A stretch of DNA of 64,000 bases from JAJCYL01 sp965206015 (GTDB lineage: Bacteria > Bacteroidota > Bacteroidia > Cytophagales > Cyclobacteriaceae): the NCBI GenBank assembly GCA_965206015.1, contig CBDBIW010000002.1, positions 310,001-374,000 on the forward strand, written 5' to 3'. A program made the translations under genes and the position numbers. Positions 1-8,561 of the stretch are shown here, one piece after another (the first letter of the stretch is position 1; every line of letters begins with the position of its first letter). Below the pieces are notes generated by a model. It made no database searches. It was not told where the DNA came from and was given only the letters and a program-made list of their open reading frames with translations.

Positions 1-375
1 GGTGGATTTGAGTTTAAATATCCAACAGAGGATGAGACTACTGATCGGGAAAACCTTTATAACTTCGTAGATTTTGTAATTAATGCTACAGATAGTGATT
101 TTGAACAAAATATTGAATCCAAATTAGTTTTAGAAAATTCCATTGATTATTTTATTTTTTCAAACTTACTTGGTGCGAGAGACAACTTAAATAAAAACAT
201 GTACATTGCAAAGTATAAAGAAGATGAGCCTTATTTTATTGTTCCGTGGGATCTTGACGCAACTTTTGGTAGATTATATAGTAATAGTATTCGGTTAACT
301 ACTCCCAATGGTGTTCTTAGGAATAGGTTGTACACCAGGTTATTAGATGCAAACAATGTTAGATGCAAACAATGA
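1..375 (+). pseudogene. CotH-kinase-like surface protein, 5' fragment (window edge)
   Basis: Reading frame 1 is open from the window edge to a TGA at 373-375. It encodes the C-terminal half of a CotH-type kinase fold: ARDNLNKNMYIAKY, then a VPWDLDATFGR segment typical of the CotH family (spore-coat protein H kinases, also common as secreted Bacteroidota proteins). The frame is lost at a perfect 16-bp tandem duplication (343-358 and 359-374). Deleting one copy joins it smoothly to the next ORF (RLLDANN then DLFNKKALNRW). The N-terminus lies outside the window. It is the front of a multi-domain gene that ends at 3042. Confidence 0.75.
343..374 (+). repeat. 16-bp perfect tandem duplication that breaks the CotH gene
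   Basis: The unit ttagatgcaaacaatg occurs twice head to tail (343-358, 359-374). Sixteen bases shift the frame by one and expose an immediate stop. Removing either unit restores a continuous CotH reading frame, so this looks like a recent slippage-type duplication. Confidence 0.9.
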
Positions 376-934
376 TTTATTTAATAAAAAAGCCTTAAAT
401 CGTTGGATTGAACTTCGTAGCAATGTATTAGAAAAGAGTAAATTAAAAGAGCACTTCTCTGAATTATATAACTTTCTTTTGTCAAATGGCAATTATGAAA
501 GGGAGTCATTAAAATGGGGACAAGGGTCAGTTGATCTTTCAAATCTTGAATATACGTACGAATGGTTAGATAATTGGCTTAATTTTTTAGACAATTTTTT
601 TAATCCGACAACTTATAATCCTGATGATTTCACAATAGATAGTTCTGATAATTTCATTACCACATGGACAGTAATGGAGGCTGACAAGAATATAACTTTT
701 CCAGGTAGTAATAATTCCACCATAATCGGTAATTACACCATAGACTGGGGAGATGGACATTCTGAACCAGCTACGGGAAATATCTCTCACACTTATGCCA
801 ATGCTGGTACTTACAGGGTAACTGTATCAAACGGAATCACACGATTTGACCTATGGAGTATGATCCTGCCAATCGACAAAAATTCAAATCCATTCAGCAG
901 TGGGGAACTGCCCAATGGACCAATCTGGCCGTAG
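347..934 (+). pseudogene. CotH C-terminus plus PKD-like domain, middle fragment
   Basis: This ORF continues the CotH gene in frame 2 after the 16-bp duplication. Its first part (to about residue 75) is the helical end of the CotH fold. Residues 120-170 form a PKD-like beta-sandwich with the signature YTIDWGDG and HTYANAGTYRVTV. It then leaves frame near 845-855: RFDL is followed here by WSMILP, whereas frame 1 gives EYDPANRQKF, the usual DUF285 continuation. One missing base explains the change. The start at 347 is an artefact of the frameshift, not a real start. Confidence 0.7.
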
Positions 935-3042
935 CCTTTAGAGGAGCAACAAATATGACATATAATGCAACAGATGCACCTGATCTTGCTAATGTAACCA
1001 GTCTGAGTGGCATGTTCCGATCTTCTTCCTTTAGTGGTGATATCAGCAACTGGGATGTGTCCAATGTACAAGCATTTCAGTATATGTTTGCATTTTCTCC
1101 CTTTAATGGAGATATCAGTAACTGGAATGTATCTGGTGCAACTTCAATGAAAGATATGTTTCAAGATGCCGATGGCTTCATGCAGAATCTGGGTAAGTGG
1201 TTTATTGCACAAAGTGAGTTGACTGTTTTTGACGAAGCTGCTTCAGGCTCTGAAGTTGGAACGATAACCCCACAAGCTACTTTACCTGATGATCAGGTAC
1301 ATACGTATACCACCTCCGGAGGTGCAGATAGTGGTAAGTTTTCTATAACCCCTGACGGTGTACTTACCATTAATGAGCCACCTGCACACGCTACAAAGTC
1401 ATCTTATGATATTGAAATTAAGGCCACGGGCAACCTTGGCAAAACACTTACCAATACCAGGACAGTTACAATACATGTAGTGCCTCCTGTAACTGTAACC
1501 ATCACCTCGTCATCCGGAGCTACCGGTACTACCGGTACTTCAGTATCTTCCAACAGACTTAGCTACACAGCGACCTTTAGCAAACCGGTAACCGGCTTTG
1601 ACATAACTGATATTACAGTAAGTGGCACGGCCAATGGGGGCAATCCCAACCCGTCAAACTTTGAGGCTGTGCCTGGCGGTACTACATACACCTTTGATAT
1701 TACTGCCGATTCTGAAGGTACAGTGAGTGTAAGAGTCGGTGGTGATGTTGCGACAGGTGATTCCGGAAATGGCAATTCTCCGTCAAATATCCATGAGCTT
1801 ACCTCCGACACTACACCCCCTGTCATCACATTACTTGGTGACCCGGAAGTTTCCATTGAACTCGGAACAGCTTATATCGATGAAGGGGCAACAGCAACCG
1901 ATAATATTGATGGTATCCTTACTGGTCAAATTACCACTGTAAACCCTGTGGATACTGGTGTGGAAGACATCTACATAGTAACCTATAATGTATCGGATGC
2001 AGCAGGAAATAGAGCCGGGCCAGTCAGCCGAACGGTAACAGTTACCCCTGACATCACACCTCCTGTCATCACATTACTTGGTGACAATCCACAAATAATA
2101 GAAGTTGGCACATCATACATTGAACTTGGTGCCGCAGCAACCGATAATATTGATGGTGACCTTACTAATAACATTACCACTGTAAACCCTGTGGACACTG
2201 ATGTGGCGGACATCTACACGGTAACCTATGATGTATCGGATGCAGCAGGAAATAGAGCGGAGGTCAGCCGAATGGTAACAGTTGCCCCTGACATCACACC
2301 TCCTGACATCACATTACTTGGTGACCCGGTAGTTTCCATTGAACTCGGAACAGCTTATACCGATGAAGGGGCAACAGCAACCGATAATATTGATGGTGAC
2401 CTTACTAATGACATTACCACTGTAAACCCTGTGGACACTGATGTGGCGGACATCTATACGGTAACCTATAATGTATCGGATGCAGCAGGAAATGAAGCCG
2501 GGCAGGTCAGCCGAACGGTAACAGTTACCCCTGACATCACACCTCCTGTCATCACATTACTTGGTGAGCCAGCCGTTTCCATTGAACTCGGAACACCTTA
2601 TACCGATGAAGGGGCAACAGCAACCGATAATATTGATGGTATCCTTACTGACCAAATTACCACGGTAAACCCTGTGGATATGAATACAGTTGGAGATTAC
2701 ACGGTAACCTATAATGTATCGGATGCAGCAGGAAATGAAGCCGGGCAGGTCAGCCGAATGGTAACGATTCTCACGCCTTTATCTATTGAAGGAATTGAAG
2801 GCACAGGTATTTACATTTCACCAAATCCGACAAGCGGCATGATATATATTGGTAATATTATTGAAAACATAGATTATGTACTGATAGATGCCAAAGGCCA
2901 AATTCTCAAGAATGGTACCTTGACGACCGGGAACGATAACTCCGTCAATATCTCGCATTTAGTGGATGGGGTTTACTTTTTAAACATAAAAACCAGTAAG
3001 GGGAATTTTACCGGGAGGGTGGTCAGGAAGGCCAAGCTATAA
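853..3042 (+). pseudogene. DUF285, cadherin-like, four DUF5011 repeats and T9SS sorting domain, 3' fragment
   Basis: Largest surviving piece (729 codons) of the broken surface protein. In order: a BspA-like DUF285 region with surrogate LRR-type repeats (FSGDISNWDVSNV, FNGDISNWNVSGA; residues about 30-115); a cadherin-like segment (about 125-205); an Ig-like segment (about 210-315); four DUF5011 Ig-like repeats (about 320-640); and a type IX secretion C-terminal domain beginning ISPNPTSG (about 655-729). T9SS cargo is exported and anchored or released at the cell surface. The fragment has no signal peptide; the original one lies upstream of the window. It could in principle be translated alone from ATG 853, but export would be unlikely. 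An IS remnant begins 3 bp after the stop. Confidence 0.75.
1810..2775 (+). repeat. four tandem DUF5011 repeats, about 243 bp each
   Basis: Units start at 1810, 2053, 2293 and 2536 (243, 240, 243 and about 240 bp). Each encodes TPPVITLLG, then VSIELGTAYTDEGATATDN, IDGxLT, TVNPVD, VTYNVSDAAGN and a closing VTVTPD. Long stretches are identical at DNA level between units, which implies recent duplication or gene conversion. Confidence 0.9.
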
Positions 3043-3098
3043 CCCAAGATCGTTGCAAGGCATTCTGAAATATCACTCGTTATGTATTATAGTTACGT

Positions 3099-3969
3099 AT
3101 GCAAAAACAATCCATTCTCAGCCTGGCAGACAGCATTTGTGATCTACGAACCCGCAAAATAAAAAAGACTTTTTTCACTCAGATAAATACTGCTTTGGAC
3201 CGGGGATCGATTGAATCAGTCATCTCTGCCTATTATAAAAAGGGCAAGAGTGCGACAGGTAAACCTGGTTATGACGGGCTGTTGCTATTTAAGAGGTGTT
3301 TACTTCAAACAGGGTACGGATTGAGCGATTATGAAGTAGAAGATCGTGTCAATGATAGTATTTCTTTTGGCTATTTCTGTGGATTAACAACAGACCAGGC
3401 AGCTCCGGATCCATAGTACTTTAAGCCGCTTTCGTAGTGCCATGTCCAAATCAGGTGGTTTTGAGCTGCTTTTTAAGGAGATCAATTCGCAGTTGAGCAG
3501 GCATAAAATCATCGTTAAAACAGGAGTCATAGTCGATGCCGGTGTGATAGAAACTCCTTTGAGGCCTAAAGGAAAAACCAATCATGAAGTCACTACGGAC
3601 AGAGAAGATGAGCAAGAGGCGGGTGTCCATAAAACCTGCCCTTCAAGGGTAGATCAGGAGGCATCATGGTTAAAGAAGAGTGGTAAATATCATTGTGGCT
3701 ATAAGAAACATTACCTCACCGATGAAGAAGGACTGGTGCCGGGTGTTGTGACCACCAAAGCAAGTGTGAATGAAACAGGAAATCTATCTGAGGTGTCGGG
3801 CACAGTCGATTTACCCGAGGGTATTGCCCTGAAAGCTGATAAAGGGCACCCATCAGAGAAGAATGAGCAACTTCTCAAAAGCAAAAAACTCAAGAATCAC
3901 ATTTTGAAGAAAGCCAAAAAGAACAAGTCCCTGACCCATTGGGAGAAGCGTTTCAATAAATTAGTGTAG
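3099..3969 (+). pseudogene. IS5-family transposase, frameshifted and truncated (copy 1)
   Basis: Two ORFs (3099-3416 and 3442-3969) make up one IS5-family DDE transposase. The first holds the N-terminal DUF772-type region (YDGLLLFKRCLLQTGYGLSDYEVEDRV). The second holds the catalytic core (VIVDAGVIETPLRPKGK; GKYHCGYKKHYLTDEEG; ALKADKGHPSEKNEQ). One extra c in ggatccatagtact breaks the frame: without it the text reads APDHSTLSRFRSAM, the usual sequence. The C-terminus is lost where the IS3-type end enters at 3965, and its TAG serves as the stop. The same lesions are present in the second copy. Confidence 0.85.
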
Positions 3970-4569
3970 CCTTATCAAAAAATCGGACAGTTTAAAAATG
4001 AACAAATTAGTAACCTTAAATGTATCAAAGAACCTTTGTACGTTGCTACAAAACCTAATCATACCTGGAACATGGACTTTATGAGCGATGCACTTACTGA
4101 TGGGCAAAAGATCAGAGTATTGAATCTCACAGATGATTATAATCGAGAAGCTCCTGCCATCGAAGTGGGGCTTAGTTTTCCAGCAGATCGGGTAGTTAAA
4201 ATCCTTGAAGTCATGGAAGAAGAGTATGGGTTACCGGAACATATCAGAGTAGATAATGGGCCAGAGTTCATCTCTCACCGATTGGGTGATTGGTGTTTAG
4301 AGAAGATGTACTGGACGCTTACTGGCTTGAAGATCCGGAGCAGGTGAGAATAATAGCTGAGAGATGGAGACAAGATTATAACCGGCATCATCCCCATAGT
4401 TCACCTGGTGGAATATCACCGATGGACTACTATGTACAAGCTGTGAACAGTGGAAAAGTGCCTCCCCGCAAGCCTGTTCAGAACTTTACCACAATTAACA
4501 GCTCCCTGATAGCTAAAAAATCAACTAAAAAGTTGAATTTAGAGTGGTCCGATAACTGGTAAGGCTACA
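3965..4569 (+). pseudogene. IS3-type element with internal deletions, transposase remnant (copy 1)
   Basis: A remnant bounded by inverted ends tgtagcctta at 3965 and taaggctaca at 4569. It lacks orfA and the N-terminus of orfB. What remains is the rve integrase core: HTWNMDFMSDAL, a middle LNLTDDYNREAPAIEV and RVDNGPEFISHRL, including two of the DDE acidic residues. An 82-bp deletion then shifts the frame, giving LEKMYWTLTGLKI, and the end of the protein (4290-4562, ERWRQDYNRHHPHSSPGG) is in another frame. Not functional. Confidence 0.8.
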
Positions 4570-4652
4570 GGAGCAGCCATATTCTTTGGCAGGTTTAGGT
4601 TGTGGGCTGATATGAGCGACCTGACAATGTGTATGGATGTTAGGGAAGGCTA

Positions 4653-5540
4653 TCATGAAAAGGAACCTCTTTTTAATGCTTGATCTGCATCATACCAAGT
4701 TGCTGAAATAAATTCCTGCATTTCCTTGACAAACCTTTTCATTACATCGGAACTGATGGGAAAATCCTTATGCTGATCTCTTACTTCTTCAAAAATGCTT
4801 CTTTTTTCAAAAGGCAACCTTTTTGCTTTCCGAAGTAGAAATACATTATCAATGTCTGTCAATCTAACATCTTCGGGTTTCATGTCAAGGTATTCCACAA
4901 GAGCGTAATATTTTGAAAGCGGGCAGCCTTGTTTCAGCCTTGAAGCTGTTCCAGCACATTCCTGAAACATCGTTTTATCGTAGTTAACTTTAACTTCAGT
5001 TGCGAGTACGGCTAAGAATAACTTGCCATTAGCAGTTACTTTCTTTTTAAATTTTTTATCAGGCGAGAATTGGTAGAATATACTTTTCCCAATGGTAAAA
5101 TCTTGATCTTTTTGTTTCAGCACGATCTCAGGTTGTTCGGTCAAGGATTCCATGTTACCTGGTCTAAACGCTAAAGACATGAAGGCTGTTTGGCTTCCAG
5201 TTTCTATACCCTTTGGAAGACCTGTTAAAACATCATCGTGTATCAGGTAAATTAAAAACTCCTCGATAATACTATTGTCTAATTTCAATTGTCCCTTTTG
5301 CCTTTTTAAGAAGGGACTTCCTTTTTTGGCAATTAGGTCCACTTCTAAGAAATCTTTATATCCGTTGAGCAAATCTGTCATTTCCTCAACTCTTTTATTT
5401 CCCTTACTTGAAAGTTTAGTGAGTTTATCTGACCATTGTTCATATTGCCTGGACGCTTCCTCAAGCAGCGATTTATCAGCTTTCGCTTTTGGATTGTTTA
5501 ATGCAGCAACCAGTTTTTCTTTGTGTGGAGTTAGACCCAT
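4653..5540 (-). CDS. Bpu10I-like type II restriction endonuclease
   Basis: A 295-aa protein whose start (TPHKEKLVAALNNPKAKADK, about residues 4-23) and centre (LLNGYKDFLEVDLIAKKG, FLKRQKGQLKLDNSIIEEFL; about 60-100) match my recollection of the Bpu10I restriction endonuclease family. I identify no catalytic motif with certainty. Its ATG directly abuts the TAA of the upstream methyltransferase gene (TAAATG), so the two are co-transcribed, as expected for an R-M pair. Bpu10I itself is heterodimeric; only one subunit is visible here, so this enzyme would need to work as a homodimer or with a partner elsewhere. No damage is seen. The alternative is an unrelated nuclease in the same operon position. 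Confidence 0.65.
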   Translation of the reverse strand: MGLTPHKEKLVAALNNPKAKADKSLLEEASRQYEQWSDKLTKLSSKGNKRVEEMTDLLNGYKDFLEVDLIAKKGSPFLKRQKGQLKLDNSIIEEFLIYLIHDDVLTGLPKGIETGSQTAFMSLAFRPGNMESLTEQPEIVLKQKDQDFTIGKSIFYQFSPDKKFKKKVTANGKLFLAVLATEVKVNYDKTMFQECAGTASRLKQGCPLSKYYALVEYLDMKPEDVRLTDIDNVFLLRKAKRLPFEKRSIFEEVRDQHKDFPISSDVMKRFVKEMQEFISATWYDADQALKRGSFS

Positions 5541-6716
5541 TTATTCAAATATTGGTGACGGTTTGATATTATTTAATTTTAGATATGAATCCTTGAAATC
5601 ACATTTTACATCCAAAGGGGCGACTGTCTCTGCCTTTTTCAAATGTTTTTCTGCAATCGTAATAGCGTTTTCCGGGTTAAGTGCCGTATTCCCTATTTTT
5701 TCAAAGATTAGAATATCTTCAAAAATACGTTGGCCAAATTTGTTTGAAAAAGACCGTTCCTCACGCCCCTTTATTTCATATCCTCCCATTTCAGATATGA
5801 GATCAAAAACAATTTCTCCATTGTAAAAGGGGGTTTTCCGAACGTTTGATTCCCTGCCTACTACCATGACCAACCTTCCCCCATCTTTTAAAGAATACCA
5901 AAAATTATTGATTGAGGCTTCCATATCAAGACAGTATTGTACGACTGTCAATAATCTATTTCCTCTATTCTTTCTGTTTGATCCAAATTCTGAATGAGCA
6001 ACGTCAAGGATGTCGTATTTAAAGGCTTCCGTAACAGCACGATAGTTTTGGTGATAGTTAAAAACATTTATATACGGGGGACTAGTTAAAATCAGGTCTA
6101 TGTCTCCTTGAAAATGTCTTGAAATGGCTCTTGCGTCTGAGTTAAAAAGGTTAATCTCAGCATCACAAAAAGGTAGATTAAGGAGGGATTTCTTCAAGGA
6201 GTTAAAAGAATTGCGCAATGAATCTTTTACCGTCAATTTTTTATCCTTTTCTGATAGGAAGAGTAGATTCATTAAAAATGGAAGGAATTCATGATTATTG
6301 ATGTTTTGAACCTCCTTCGATACATCTATTAAACCTCTATAGGCAGTTCGGTAGTCTTTGGCGTCCTCATAAATCGCCTGACCATTTAGTTTGGAAACTA
6401 CGGGAGCAAGTTCCTTCTCAATTTCAAAAAGTAATTCATGGCGCTGAACCAGGTTTAGAATTGAGTATTTATAAAAACAGGCCATTTGATAGGCAGCAGG
6501 GTTTATCTCAAATCCTACACTCGAATAACCCTTAATTCCGGATTCTATGAGAACTGTACCACTACCGGCAAATGGATCAGCAATTAAAGCATCAGAGTGA
6601 AGGTTCGAAGAATCAAGAATGTATTCAACAAATTCTGGAGTGAACTGTCCTCTCCAATTAAATATATTGGATCTTTTCTTCTCTCGAACGTCTAATTTTT
6701 CTTGGATTAAGTTCAT
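5541..6716 (-). CDS. type II DNA methyltransferase (amino-methyltransferase type)
   Basis: A 391-aa site-specific DNA methyltransferase. SAM-binding motif I is DPFAGSGT at residues 47-54 and catalytic motif IV is TSPPY at 211-215, so the order is motif I before motif IV. TSPPY belongs to N4-cytosine or N6-adenine enzymes, not C5-cytosine enzymes. The last third (GGRLVMVVGRESNVRK, SFSNKFGQRIFEDILIFEK) is intact. It lies directly upstream of the Bpu10I-like nuclease and presumably protects its site. The ATG at 6716 is only 33 bp past the stop of the ISAzo13 transposase, so its native promoter was probably displaced by that insertion. Target sequence unknown. Confidence 0.85.
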   Translation of the reverse strand: MNLIQEKLDVREKKRSNIFNWRGQFTPEFVEYILDSSNLHSDALIADPFAGSGTVLIESGIKGYSSVGFEINPAAYQMACFYKYSILNLVQRHELLFEIEKELAPVVSKLNGQAIYEDAKDYRTAYRGLIDVSKEVQNINNHEFLPFLMNLLFLSEKDKKLTVKDSLRNSFNSLKKSLLNLPFCDAEINLFNSDARAISRHFQGDIDLILTSPPYINVFNYHQNYRAVTEAFKYDILDVAHSEFGSNRKNRGNRLLTVVQYCLDMEASINNFWYSLKDGGRLVMVVGRESNVRKTPFYNGEIVFDLISEMGGYEIKGREERSFSNKFGQRIFEDILIFEKIGNTALNPENAITIAEKHLKKAETVAPLDVKCDFKDSYLKLNNIKPSPIFE

Positions 6717-6749
6717 GTCTTTAGGAATTGTTACTAAATAATATGACCA

Positions 6750-7943
6750 TTACTGAGGGCTAATAGAATAATTCCATTCCCCATGAAAAGCACTTGGGGA
6801 GATACTGATGTTTTCCATTTTTTCATCACTTATTTTGATACCTGTTTTGTAAGAACCCTTATCTATTTGGCAATCAACTTCAAGTCCTTTGTTTGTTTTT
6901 GTGGCCCCTATTAATTTGATCATTACCTCATAACTGACCAAAGGCCTTCCTCTCCAGTTCTTGGAAATATAAGAAAACAAGCGGTGTTCTATTTTATTCC
7001 ATTTGCTTGTGCCTGGTGGGAAATGAACAACCTCTATGGTCAACCCTGCTTCATTGGCCAATTTTTGCAGCTCATATTTCCATAGCCTGTTCCTGGAACC
7101 GTTACTGCCACCCCCATCTGCGGTAATAAGTAGTGAATCAGCATTGTTATGATAATAAATACCCATCTCATACCACCAATTCCTGATACTTTGGACGGCA
7201 AATTCGGCTGTATCCTTTGTGATGCCAACATTGACCCAACCTTTGTTCTCTTTCAGGTCATAAACCCCATAAGGTATGGCCACCCCTTCGGCATCTGTAA
7301 GAAAATCATAAGCGTTTACTTTTGAAGGTGATCCCTTTGGGTTCCATTCTGACCCATTGTTTTTGTAATTGCCAATCAACTCTCGCTTTTTTGCGTCTAC
7401 CGAAACAACAGGCTGGTTTCTCTTTAAGTATTGATTGACCTTGTTATTTATGTGTTCAAATTGAGCATCCCTGTCTTTATGCCCCTTACCTTCATAAGTC
7501 TTTCGGTTAGCTTGTAAACTAAAGCCATGGGTTTTCAATGCCTCTCCAATCACCCTGTGGCTTATGTGTACACCCGAGCCCTTAAGGGCGGACTCAATAT
7601 TCCTCAGGCTTTTACTGACCCATTGTAAGGCTGATTGGGGCTCCCCACGTGTATGGGGCTCTATGAATTGCTTTATCTTTTCCCATACCAGACCAGTTAC
7701 TTTTTTCTTTCTCCCTGCCCCGACTTTCCTCAAAGGTCGGTTTACCAATAGGTGGTCTTTTGCCCCCAATTCGCTTATACCTTTGTTGATTGTATTATGC
7801 GAAACCCCAGTCAATTTTTCTATCTTCCTTTTACCCCCACGGCCTAAAAACTCAGCTTCTGAGGCAAGGTAAATACGTTTCTGACCCTCATTTAAACAAG
7901 GCAGTACCAGATTGATCTTCTTCAGTAATTTTTCGTCTTCCAT
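6750..7943 (-). CDS. ISAzo13-family transposase
   Basis: A complete 397-aa DDE transposase of the ISAzo13 type. An N-terminal helix-turn-helix (about residues 35-60, IEKLTGVSHNTINKGISEL) is followed by the catalytic core with VVSVDAKKRELIGNY, LLITADGGGSNGSRNRLWK and TSKWNKIEHRLFSYI, giving the D, D and E expected. No frameshift is visible, so the element may be active. It sits between an HTH regulator and the methyltransferase gene of an R-M locus. Possible weak terminal repeats are GACCATTACTG near 6745 and GACTATTGTAT ending near 7976; I could not fix the ends or a target duplication. Confidence 0.88.
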   Translation of the reverse strand: MEDEKLLKKINLVLPCLNEGQKRIYLASEAEFLGRGGKRKIEKLTGVSHNTINKGISELGAKDHLLVNRPLRKVGAGRKKKVTGLVWEKIKQFIEPHTRGEPQSALQWVSKSLRNIESALKGSGVHISHRVIGEALKTHGFSLQANRKTYEGKGHKDRDAQFEHINNKVNQYLKRNQPVVSVDAKKRELIGNYKNNGSEWNPKGSPSKVNAYDFLTDAEGVAIPYGVYDLKENKGWVNVGITKDTAEFAVQSIRNWWYEMGIYYHNNADSLLITADGGGSNGSRNRLWKYELQKLANEAGLTIEVVHFPPGTSKWNKIEHRLFSYISKNWRGRPLVSYEVMIKLIGATKTNKGLEVDCQIDKGSYKTGIKISDEKMENISISPSAFHGEWNYSISPQ

Positions 7944-7974
7944 TCTGTGAAGTTCGATGAAAAATATACAATAG

Positions 7975-8298
7975 TCAATCTGTTTCGTAACAATTACTTA
8001 GCATATTTTTCCTTTTGTACTCCATTTGTTGTTCAGCTACTTTCAGTGCTTCCAGTCCCAATTCTTCGTCAGATAGTTCATAGGTAATTTTATAGCTCAA
8101 AAATCTAATTTGAAGTTCTTGAGAATCCAAATTGAAAACATTGGCTAAGATTGGAACCATATCTCTTGATGGTTGCCTTTCATTCCGCTCAATTTTGCTT
8201 AAAGTAGACTGGTCAATATCTAAATGAGCAGCAAGTTTTCTAAGTGGCATTTTTGCACTTTCACGAATTTGCCGAATATACTCTCCAAAACTTTCCAT
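7975..8298 (-). CDS. XRE-type HTH regulator, likely controller of the R-M locus
   Basis: A 107-aa protein with a Cro/C1-type helix-turn-helix at residues 5-60 (FGEYIRQIRESAKMPLRKLA, then DIDQSTLSKIERNERQPSRD). Regulators of this length and motif are common beside type II R-M genes in Bacteroidota and often control them. The C-terminal tail is polar (AEQQMEYKRKNM). A perfect 16-bp palindrome lies 22 bp upstream of the ATG and is the obvious operator for autoregulation. The ISAzo13 element begins at or next to the stop codon, so the last residues may be altered by the insertion. Target genes are inferred from position only. Confidence 0.8.
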   Translation of the reverse strand: MESFGEYIRQIRESAKMPLRKLAAHLDIDQSTLSKIERNERQPSRDMVPILANVFNLDSQELQIRFLSYKITYELSDEELGLEALKVAEQQMEYKRKNMLSNCYETD

Positions 8299-8319
8299 AA
8301 TTGTCTGGAATTTTCATTC

Positions 8320-8335
8320 TTGACAAATTTGTCAA
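8320..8335. promoter_or_regulatory. 16-bp perfect palindrome, candidate HTH operator
   Basis: The sequence TTGACAAATTTGTCAA is its own reverse complement and ends 22 bp before the ATG of the HTH gene. A half-site-like ttgtc lies at 8301. Position and symmetry suit autoregulation by the XRE protein. Binding is inferred. Confidence 0.6.
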
Positions 8336-8473
8336 AAAATATTATGCAAAGCAAATTCAATTCGAAGTAAAAGGGGAAGGTTTTAGCTCTTTTGGTTTTT
8401 TTGAGGGCTGGGCATTGCGGTGGCAAAAACCAAATGTGCTAAAATATGCGGTGGGTCTACGTCATGGTATGAA

Positions 8474-8556
8474 ACCTAACGTGTTCATGTATGAAGCGTA
8501 GTTTTTTGTGTTGCACCTGCGGCAAAAACTATGATTTTATACACATTGTTATGGGC
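8474..8556 (-). repeat. attC-like imperfect palindrome (candidate integron recombination site)
   Basis: Read on the minus strand, the element runs from GCCCATAAC (8556-8548) to GTTAGGT (8480-8474). The latter fits the R' consensus GTTRRRY exactly. The arms pair over most of their length with bulged bases, meeting in an 8-bp perfect stem (TAGTTTTT 8499-8506 with AAAAACTA 8524-8531) around a short loop. It lies just after the stop of the minus-strand gene at 8562, where a cassette attC should be. The R'' arm deviates by one extra base. No integrase gene is in the window. Confidence 0.45.
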
Positions 8557-8561
8557 TTTTT

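Larger units (their letters stand above)
3046..4569 (+). mobile_element. dead nested IS remnant, copy 1 (IS5-type cut by IS3-type)
   Basis: This segment matches 9626-11231 almost base for base, starting at aagatcgttgcaagg and ending at taaggctaca. It holds most of an IS5-family transposase gene, interrupted at 3965 by an IS3-type end (tgtagccttatcaaaaaatc) whose partner end (inverse of tgtagccttaccagttatc) closes the segment at 4569. The right part of the IS5 element is absent. Compared with copy 2 it has lost 82 bp inside the IS3-type transposase, between about 4294 and 4300. Confidence 0.85.

Noticed and set aside
3400..3445. Programmed ribosomal frameshift joining the two IS5 transposase ORFs
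   Set aside because: No slippery A or T run at the junction; a single extra c in ggatccat explains the break, and the gene is also truncated.
4585..4640. Possible second attC-like site after the restriction gene
   Set aside because: It contains CCCTAAC and GCCCACAAC on one strand, but both are left-arm-like and the arms do not pair.
5275..5826. 183-codon plus-strand ORF opposite the R-M genes
   Set aside because: Antisense shadow of two well-supported genes, with no domain.
6740..7980. Defined ends and target duplication for the ISAzo13 element
   Set aside because: Only weakly matching termini (GACyATT) are visible and no convincing direct repeat, so no exact boundaries are claimed.
8301..8501. 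66-codon plus-strand ORF
   Set aside because: It covers the palindromic operator and the attC-like region, has no family features and opposes the neighbouring genes.
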